From a virus, in IMG/VR virus record IMGVR_UViG_3300027754_000351, positions 1-27,553 of that record: DNA of 27,553 nt; one strand, given 5' to 3'. The stretch's first letter is position 1, and the number at the start of each line of letters is the position of its first letter. This document shows positions 22,742-27,553 of this stretch, piece by piece. Under the pieces are notes generated by a model that was given only the letters and a program-made list of their open reading frames with translations, had not been told where the DNA came from and did not search any database. The translations under genes and the position numbers were made by a program.

Positions 22742-23686
22742 ATGTCTAATGAAAACGAAATGAGTGAAGAAGACTACCTTAAGAAACATCTTAGTGGTAT
22801 AGATAGCTCAAGTAATAACTCACAAAACTCTGATATTCCGTTTGTAGCTCAACCAAAAGTTGATAATACAAGAACAACTGACCTTCAGTATTTTAACTTC
22901 AATATTGAAGAGTTACCTTGTGGTGATTTCTACCCAACTGGTACACTATTTATGGTAAGACCAGCAAAAGTGAGAGAAATTCAAGCATATTCAATGGTTG
23001 ATGATAATAACTTTTATGATATAGTAGAAAAAATGAATGATATGTTACAATCTTGTATAAGAATTAAATACACAGATGGTAAAGTCGGATCTTATCTAGA
23101 AGTAAAAGATCAAGATAGATTATATTTACTATTCTTAATAAGAGAACTTACTTTCCAACAAGGAAATACATTAACAATTCCAGCGAAGTGTGGAGTTTGT
23201 TCTACCGAATTATCAGTTGATCTTAAAAGAGAAAACTTTACTTTTCATGATGTTGATGAAAAATTGGATAGATATTTCAGTTTATCTGATAGAACATATC
23301 ATTTTTCTACAGTAAATGGAAGAAACTTTGAACTAACACCACCAAATATTGGTCTTCAGAAAGCTTTCACGGATTATATCTTAAGAGAGAATAATGAGAA
23401 AAGAACTCCAAATCTTTCTTTCTTAAAGATTATTCCTTTTATGTTAGGTGGAAGAACTACAATTACATATGAAGGAATCAAAGCTAAACTTAAAGATTTT
23501 GAAGAAATAGATGATATTTCATTCCAATTCTTAAATGCAGCTGTAAGTAAAATGACTTTTGGTATCAAGGAATTGAAGAAAACCTGTACGTGTGGTGAGG
23601 AGGTCCACACCGACATGCAATTTCCCAACGGAGCCTCAGGTATTTTCGTTATTCACGATGCCTTTGAAGCATATATTAAAGAATAA
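22742..23686 (+). CDS. Baseplate hub protein, T4 gp26/gp51-like, zinc-binding
   Basis: The pattern is that of the T4 baseplate-hub assembly family: after a disordered 45-residue start comes IEELPCGDFYPTG, a strand VRPAKVREI, then LQSCIRI, DQDRLYLLFLIRELTF and a zinc pair PAKCGVCSTELSVDL (Cys150, Cys153). A second cysteine pair, TCTCGEEV (Cys282, Cys284), may complete the zinc site. The C-terminus is FVIHDAFEAYIKE. The 3' end overlaps an open frame in the +1 register (23658-23909) that looks like a continuation. From 23585 to 23665 codon use changes to C-ending codons and includes AGGAGG at 23598-23603. It stands between sheath and tube genes, as expected for a tail protein. Confidence 0.55.
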   Translation: MSNENEMSEEDYLKKHLSGIDSSSNNSQNSDIPFVAQPKVDNTRTTDLQYFNFNIEELPCGDFYPTGTLFMVRPAKVREIQAYSMVDDNNFYDIVEKMNDMLQSCIRIKYTDGKVGSYLEVKDQDRLYLLFLIRELTFQQGNTLTIPAKCGVCSTELSVDLKRENFTFHDVDEKLDRYFSLSDRTYHFSTVNGRNFELTPPNIGLQKAFTDYILRENNEKRTPNLSFLKIIPFMLGGRTTITYEGIKAKLKDFEEIDDISFQFLNAAVSKMTFGIKELKKTCTCGEEVHTDMQFPNGASGIFVIHDAFEAYIKE

Positions 23687-23909
23687 GTTATTGCTACAAA
23701 AGCATTTCAAAACTCAAGAAATCTCGATGGATGAGTGGCCATTTTGGATGTTTGAAGAAAACATAAAATTGGTAAACGAAATCATAGAAGAAGAAGATTC
23801 AGAGAAAAAGAAACAAGAAGGAGAACAATCAAAAGGAATGCCAAACTTCGATGCAAACTCAATGATGAAAAACGCATCTAGTTTCTCAAGTAACATACCC
23901 AAATTTTAA
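23658..23909 (+). CDS. Small overlapping gene or +1 frameshift extension of the hub protein
   Basis: The open frame is in the +1 register relative to the hub gene and overlaps its last 29 bases. From the ATG at 23658 it encodes 83 residues (MPLKHILKNKLLLQKHF...), with EISMDEWPFWMFEENIKLVNEI as its conserved-looking core and a Lys/Glu-rich end. Read as a fusion, AYIK followed by NKLLLQKHF is continuous and protein-like, which resembles tail-assembly proteins made by frameshifting. An ATG at 23727 would give only the core. Three explanations remain: an overlapping gene, programmed +1 recoding near the UAA stop, or a sequencing indel. It is followed by a terminator. Confidence 0.55.
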   Translation: MPLKHILKNKLLLQKHFKTQEISMDEWPFWMFEENIKLVNEIIEEEDSEKKKQEGEQSKGMPNFDANSMMKNASSFSSNIPKF

Positions 23910-23916
23910 TTAAAAT

Positions 23917-23940
23917 AAAAACCCACTTTGGTGGGTTTTT
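23917..23940 (+). terminator. Terminator after the hub operon
   Basis: AAAAACCCAC and GTGGGTTTTT pair around TTTG and lead into a T-run. Confidence 0.9.
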
Positions 23941-23960
23941 TTATGCAACAAAAAGGCATA

Positions 23961-23991
23961 AAAAAACCATCAATAAAAATTGATGGTTTTT
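23961..23991 (-). terminator. Terminator after the tail tube gene
   Basis: CCATCAAT and ATTGATGG pair around AAAA, flanked by A6 and T5. It faces the terminator at 23917-23940, so the convergent operons each have their own stop. Confidence 0.88.
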
Positions 23992-24006
23992 AATTAATAC
24001 TAAATA

Positions 24007-24633
24007 TTATTGACCATATCCAGAAACAATTGGATTAGTAATTGTAAAGTCATTATCAATATATTCATCAATAAAGTAGTCATAGATAAAGTCAGCTTGA
24101 AGATTCTCCATAATGTTATTAGAAGACCAGTCAAGTGCGTAACCAGCTAATTGTTTGATTTGTACGTTTTGGTAAGTAACACGTCTTAATACAACACCTT
24201 TTTTATCATGTTGATTAACGATAACAGTACCAATGATATCACTCTTATAGTGTAATGAACCATTTTGAGAGTTAAATACTAAATCGTACCAAGCTTTCAA
24301 AGCATTCCATACCTCCATCGAACCTGCTTGATTTACGTTAACATTGAATTTAATGTTAAATTCACCAGCGGTTTTAGTTGGAGTTGTCAAAAATTGACGA
24401 GTTGAATACTTGAATCTTTGTTCTTTGATACCAACGTCAAACTGCGTTAAGTTCATATCAATATTAAGTGCGTTTTGTAATAACAAAACTGGGTTTCTCC
24501 CTTGAGCAACCAAAATTGTAGGTAAAACGAATGTCACCTCAAATAAGTTAAGGTAAACTACTTCATCCGGAAATGTTCCAGGTCCACCTGGAGATCCTAC
24601 ATTTATCAACTGTGTATAATGTGGTAATGGCAT
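24007..24633 (-). CDS. 19: Tail tube protein, T4 gp19-like
   Basis: The tube protein forms the inner tail channel. Several features fit the gp19 family: the early strand YLNLFEVTFVLPTIL, the FNIKFNVNVNQ strand after a Phe-Leu-Thr-Thr-Pro stretch, MEVWNALKAWYDLVFNSQNG as the main helix, then a Tyr-x-x-Asp (HYKSDIIGTVIV) and a closing NLQADFIYDYF strand. The 208 residues compare with 163 in T4. It is on the opposite strand to the sheath gene, unlike T4, where the two are adjacent and co-directional. A candidate late promoter precedes it and a terminator follows it. Confidence 0.75.
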   Translation of the reverse strand: MPLPHYTQLINVGSPGGPGTFPDEVVYLNLFEVTFVLPTILVAQGRNPVLLLQNALNIDMNLTQFDVGIKEQRFKYSTRQFLTTPTKTAGEFNIKFNVNVNQAGSMEVWNALKAWYDLVFNSQNGSLHYKSDIIGTVIVNQHDKKGVVLRRVTYQNVQIKQLAGYALDWSSNNIMENLQADFIYDYFIDEYIDNDFTITNPIVSGYGQ

Positions 24634-24659
24634 ATTTTTTTTAATTATTTTTTATAAGT

Positions 24660-24669
24660 TATATATTTT
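24660..24669 (-). promoter_or_regulatory. Candidate late promoter of the tail tube gene
   Basis: AAAATATATA on the minus strand lies 26 bases before the ATG at 24633, with an A-rich leader. It is one of the weaker matches. Confidence 0.4.
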
Positions 24670-24709
24670 AATTTTTACTTCCTTTATCTCTATTTTGAAA
24701 ATTATGTTG

Positions 24710-24741
24710 TAAAAAATGCCATTTCCACTATTTAATAAATA
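24710..24741 (+). promoter_or_regulatory. Candidate late promoter, short-spacing class, with upstream element
   Basis: TTTAATAAATA (24731-24741) ends six bases before the ATG at 24748. Upstream TAAAAAATGCC (24710-24720) repeats the element found before three strongly expressed genes. Confidence 0.5.
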
Positions 24742-24747
24742 GTATAT

Positions 24748-25092
24748 ATGAATTGTAATTATAGATACTGTAATAAAGAAATTGTTTGGGGTAGACCAGA
24801 TAGAAAGTTTTGTAACAAAAATTGCAAGTCAAAAGAAAATGCCATAATAAAAGAACTAAAGTCACTTAATAGAAGAAACAAGGGAAATAAAGACTTTGTA
24901 GAAAAATCAAATATTAAACATAACTATAAGTACAACTATGACTTAACAGTATATGAAAATTGCAGAAGTGTAGTTAAAATAATATGTCCAATACACGGGG
25001 AATTTGAACAAACACCAAATGCTCATCTATATGCTGGAAGTGGATGTGAGAAATGTGCTAGAGACTCTAGAAGAAAAGAAACAATATCATAA
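24748..25092 (+). CDS. Orphan zinc-ribbon DNA-binding protein, homing-endonuclease-type N-terminal domains without nuclease
   Basis: Two zinc modules are visible. The first is CNYRYC and KFCNKNC (residues 3-26). The second, ICPIHGEFEQTPNAHLYAGSGCEKCA (about 79-105), follows the KYNYDLTVYENCRSVVKI lead-in typical of DUF723-like repeats, which sit in front of GIY-YIG or Vsr-like nuclease domains in phage homing endonucleases. Here the protein stops soon after the second module, so no catalytic domain is present. It may be a decayed free-standing endonuclease or a DNA-binding protein that kept only the targeting part. It lies between the tube gene and gp47, a typical place for a mobile insertion. 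Confidence 0.6.
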   Translation: MNCNYRYCNKEIVWGRPDRKFCNKNCKSKENAIIKELKSLNRRNKGNKDFVEKSNIKHNYKYNYDLTVYENCRSVVKIICPIHGEFEQTPNAHLYAGSGCEKCARDSRRKETIS

Positions 25093-25121
25093 TAATTTCA
25101 TATAAAAAGAAAACGTTTTTA

Positions 25122-26246
25122 ATGAAAGTTTTTATTACAACAGATTGGCATTTTGGAGTATACCTCAACAATCTAGATAAGTGGTTAGATATGATGGAAG
25201 ATTACTTCTATAACTCTTTTATTCCATACATCAAAGAAAATTCAAAACCAGGAGATATTCTTATTCATTGTGGTGACTTATACGACAACAGAACATCTAT
25301 TCCTATCATTGCATCATATAAGGCAGAGAAAATACTTATAGAGATGTCTAAAATACTACCACTACATATTATAGTAGGTAATCATGACCTTTGGAATAAA
25401 GGATCTAATGATATAAACTCAGTTAGATTATTCAATCACGTTCCAAATGTTTCAGTTTATACACAAACATCATCTATTGAGTTAGATGGTCAAAAATTGA
25501 TTCTTATGCCTTGGGTAGAAAAGAGATTAGATATGATTAAAGAAATTGATAGTAATCCAGGTGATTATCTTTTCTGCCACTCTGATTTAAATGGATGTTT
25601 AATGCATTTAAATTCAGTAGCTCATAGAAATGCTGATAAAATTGATGTTGATAACTTTGGAAAATATAAACATGTTTTTTCTGGACACATTCATATTAGA
25701 CAAACTAACAAAAACTTCTCATTTATAGGTTCTCCTTATCAAATGGATAGAAATGATATGGGTGACCAAAAAGGAATCACCATACTCGACCTAAACACTA
25801 ATAAAATCGATTTTGTACCTAACACATACTCTCCAGTTTTTAAAAAATTTAGAGTAGTTAATGAAGAAGATATTGATAGACTAGATGAGTTAAAAGATAC
25901 TAAGGATTATATAGATTTAGCTATATCAAACAATCTATTAATTAGTAATAGAAAGCTTCGCAGGAAGTTAGAAGTGATGTTAGAGAAGGGTAATTTTGCT
26001 TCTGTAGAGTATATTGATGATATTACTAAAGAATTAGTAGATGGTGAAGAAGTGAATGAATCTAATGATATTGATTTTGATGAAAATGGAATGGAAATAT
26101 CAGTTCAATTAGAATATGAAGATTATATAAAAGAATATATCTTAAAACAAAAATATGATAGTGATAATTTCAAATCAGGAATTGTAAATGAATTTGATGA
26201 AGTCATTAAGATATACAATGAAAATTATAAAGTCAAATCTGACTAA
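25122..26246 (+). CDS. 47: Recombination endonuclease subunit, T4 gp47-like (Mre11/SbcD family)
   Basis: With gp46, gp47 trims DNA ends for recombination-dependent replication and repair and degrades host DNA. The metallophosphoesterase motifs are all kept: ITTDWHFG (Asp8, His10), HCGDLYD (Asp52), VGNHD (86-89), CHSDLNG (His153) and SGHIH (188-191). The C-terminal third, rich in Asp, Glu and Lys, should form the partner-binding part. The 374 residues compare with 339 in T4 gp47. Gene 46 is not in this window. There is no late motif upstream (spacer of 29 bases after the zinc-ribbon gene), so it is probably early or middle. A terminator follows directly. Confidence 0.92.
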   Translation: MKVFITTDWHFGVYLNNLDKWLDMMEDYFYNSFIPYIKENSKPGDILIHCGDLYDNRTSIPIIASYKAEKILIEMSKILPLHIIVGNHDLWNKGSNDINSVRLFNHVPNVSVYTQTSSIELDGQKLILMPWVEKRLDMIKEIDSNPGDYLFCHSDLNGCLMHLNSVAHRNADKIDVDNFGKYKHVFSGHIHIRQTNKNFSFIGSPYQMDRNDMGDQKGITILDLNTNKIDFVPNTYSPVFKKFRVVNEEDIDRLDELKDTKDYIDLAISNNLLISNRKLRRKLEVMLEKGNFASVEYIDDITKELVDGEEVNESNDIDFDENGMEISVQLEYEDYIKEYILKQKYDSDNFKSGIVNEFDEVIKIYNENYKVKSD

Positions 26247-26274
26247 AAAAACCCATCTTTAGGATGGGTTTTTT
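26246..26274. terminator. Bidirectional terminator embedded in the 3' end of the cupin-like gene
   Basis: AAAAAACCCATC and GATGGGTTTTTT pair around TTTAG. It ends gp47 on the plus strand. On the minus strand one arm codes for the last residues (Lys-Asn-Pro-Ser) of the cupin-like protein, and its stop codon sits in the loop. Confidence 0.9.
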
Positions 26275-26528
26275 GTTAACTTTATTTTTAAATCATTTGT
26301 TCCTTTTATTAATCGATGATAAGTACCCATTGGTATAAATACTTCTCCTTTTATTTCTTTAGGTAGTTCATTGTCAATTTGAATTAACCAATCTGTTTCA
26401 TCAATAGATTCAATTATTCTATCTTCTCTATCACGATGCCACATAAACTCACCAGAGTCAGTATCTTGTTTGAACTCTCTGATAAATGTATTATCGCTTA
26501 ATTTAGTTTCTTGAAATGGAAGTGTCAT
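26259..26528 (-). CDS. Small cupin-like protein (89 aa)
   Basis: From the ATG at 26528 the protein has 89 residues; an earlier TTG at 26537 would overlap the upstream gene by eight bases and is less likely. The core runs FIREFKQDTDSGEFMWHRDREDRII, then DWLIQIDNELP, GEVFIPMGTYHRLIKG, and ends in a short strand. The two histidine motifs (MWHRD and TYHRLIKG) around a strand pair are those of a small cupin-like barrel, and may hold a metal ion. The substrate is unknown. The gene lies one base after the stop of the leader-bearing gene 26530-27336, so it is the last of a three-gene unit. Confidence 0.6.
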   Translation of the reverse strand: MTLPFQETKLSDNTFIREFKQDTDSGEFMWHRDREDRIIESIDETDWLIQIDNELPKEIKGEVFIPMGTYHRLIKGTNDLKIKLTKNPS

Positions 26529-26529
26529 A

Positions 26530-27336
26530 TTAATCAATTTTAAACTTTGTTTTGTTTAACATATCTATTATATAATCTGCATATTGTTCAGATGTAAACT
26601 TTTTTCCATACTGTGATTTAAGTTTTTGAAACTGGTTATTCACCTTAGTTGCAACCATTAGACCAAAGCTATTTTTATCTCTACCTTTTGCAGTGTCTAT
26701 TCCAAAATCATAAGCTCTTTTCTTAGTTTGTATACCAGTTTTCTTCAACCAATTATTATATACTTCTAATACTTTATTTTTATCATCATCTTTATACCAA
26801 TAAAACTTTAGATGGTCATTGTCTTCTATAAAATGTTTACCATCATATCCACATTTGAAAGAAATTGCCGAGTTTTTTAATTCACCTTCTGTGCAAGCTT
26901 TGTAAAAGTCACTTATAAGAGTTCCTAGTCCATTGAACCATCTTTTCAGGTTGTCTTCGCTTTTCTCAAATGTTACATAAAAGTTTTTTGTTATCTCTTG
27001 ATCACCTATTACTTCTTTTTGTTTAAGACTTGAGTTATAATTTACACCAAACCACTCATTTTGGTCATCTTGTCCAATTTTCATTACTCCACTTTTATAC
27101 TTAGCTAAGTATTCATCGAGTATTTTTTTCCAATTAGGAGATACTTTTTGAATAAAATCATTAAGTTCTGTATGTTCTTCTTTTCCTCGAATTATATTTT
27201 GATATATCCAAGAAGAAAAATCCATATCCGCACCATCTAAACTACTATTTATAAAATCAATTAGTTTTTTTCTTCTCTCGTCACTGATTGTAAAAAATTC
27301 AGATTCAAATATTTGATATGTTTTTAAGTGTTTCAT
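26530..27336 (-). CDS. Unknown protein with capsid-targeting-like leader (268 aa)
   Basis: The protein begins MKHLKTYQIFESEFF, the best match here to the T4 internal-protein leader: a basic, aromatic start followed by I-F-E, an I-x-E site of the kind cut by the prohead protease. The rest appears soluble and mixed alpha/beta, with two cysteines. The stretch LKFYWYKDDDKNKVLEVYNNW and a later GIDTAKGRDKNSFGLMVATKV vaguely recall HopA1-type effector proteins, but this is a weak resemblance that needs a profile search. Its start overlaps the stop of the upstream gene by four bases. If packed in the head, it would be an injected effector acting on the host. Confidence 0.6.
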   Translation of the reverse strand: MKHLKTYQIFESEFFTISDERRKKLIDFINSSLDGADMDFSSWIYQNIIRGKEEHTELNDFIQKVSPNWKKILDEYLAKYKSGVMKIGQDDQNEWFGVNYNSSLKQKEVIGDQEITKNFYVTFEKSEDNLKRWFNGLGTLISDFYKACTEGELKNSAISFKCGYDGKHFIEDNDHLKFYWYKDDDKNKVLEVYNNWLKKTGIQTKKRAYDFGIDTAKGRDKNSFGLMVATKVNNQFQKLKSQYGKKFTSEQYADYIIDMLNKTKFKID

Positions 27337-27553
27337 TCTATTATTTCTGGTAATATTTTAGATAGGAAGTCTTTTATAAAATCAACCATCTCATTTTTAT
27401 ATATTGGTATATATTTTAATGGATAAGTATAATATTTATTCAAGTGATTTATAGATATTTCTTTACTTCCTTCCCAAAAAGGATTTAATATGTAGTCACC
27501 AATCTTAAGATGTTCACCAGACATTTCTTCTATAATCTCAAATTCATATATTT
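27333..27553 (-). CDS. Partial gene, C-terminal part of an unknown protein
   Basis: The frame is open to the end of the window, so the ATG at 27524 (MSGEHLKIGDYIL) is probably internal: the codons before it read IYEFEIIEE without a stop. The visible 72 or so codons contain HLKIGDYILNPFW, a strand-turn pattern, and end in a helix MVDFIKDFLSKILPEII. No family is recognised. Its stop overlaps the ATG of the next gene (ATGA), indicating coupling within the minus-strand unit 27553-26259. Confidence 0.5.
   Translation of the reverse strand, partial: IYEFEIIEEMSGEHLKIGDYILNPFWEGSKEISINHLNKYYTYPLKYIPIYKNEMVDFIKDFLSKILPEIIE

Noticed and set aside
1-27553. tRNA genes
   Set aside because: No cloverleaf-like run with the GTTCGAATC-type arm was seen in any intergenic stretch, though reading by eye is less sensitive than a covariance search.

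Overview
The window is part of the genome of a large, T4-like contractile-tailed phage (myovirus) that very probably infects a member of the Bacteroidota. The T4-like assignment rests on recognisable counterparts of the late sigma factor gp55, tail sheath stabiliser gp15, clamp loader gp44, baseplate wedge gp25, large terminase gp17, tail sheath gp18, a gp26/gp51-like baseplate hub protein, tail tube gp19 and the gp47 recombination nuclease. The host inference has four supports: strongly AT-rich DNA; almost no Shine-Dalgarno sequences before genes; a near-perfect Bacteroidota promoter (TTTG, 19 bases, TATATTTG) at 14970-15000; and a ClpS that reads like Bacteroidota ClpS. A secreted protein with an SAQ signal-peptidase site also fits. 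No tRNA, CRISPR array or insertion sequence was seen, and no gap above 300 bases lacks a gene.

Layout, left to right. 1-1640: a small unknown gene and a complete type II glutamine synthetase. 1615-4790, minus strand: gp55, an abundant-looking unknown protein, and gp15 with a Gly/Pro-rich tail. 4841-6209, plus strand: gp44 and gp25. 6230-8610, minus strand: an isochorismatase-fold protein, a Gln-rich and acidic repeat protein, and two overlapping membrane/coiled-coil genes resembling a spanin pair. 8723-9538, plus strand: a HAD phosphatase and ClpS. 9535-12350: gp17 and a divergent candidate small terminase. 12351-14937, minus strand: small accessory genes. 15135-23909, plus strand: a very large LysM-containing protein, a helical protein, a 1305-residue tail sheath, and the hub protein with an overlapping small gene. 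24007-24633, minus strand: tail tube. 24748-26246, plus strand: an orphan zinc-ribbon protein and gp47. 26259-27553, minus strand: a cupin-like protein and two unknown genes, the last one cut by the window edge.

Two themes join the genes. First, a motif close to TTTAATATATA stands before most structural genes and is absent before the metabolic and replication genes. It lies either 4-6 bases or 19-30 bases from the start codon. Because gp55 is encoded here, the motif is a good candidate late promoter, and the 4-6 base class would give leaderless mRNAs. Second, five proteins share an N-terminal leader of the form M-K/R-Y/H-L/I-K/R-x-Y/F, very like the capsid-targeting sequence of T4 internal proteins. 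They may be packed in the head and injected. The glutamine synthetase, ClpS, HAD phosphatase and isochorismatase-like enzyme suggest active redirection of host metabolism and proteolysis. Family calls come from motifs read by eye; no database search was possible.
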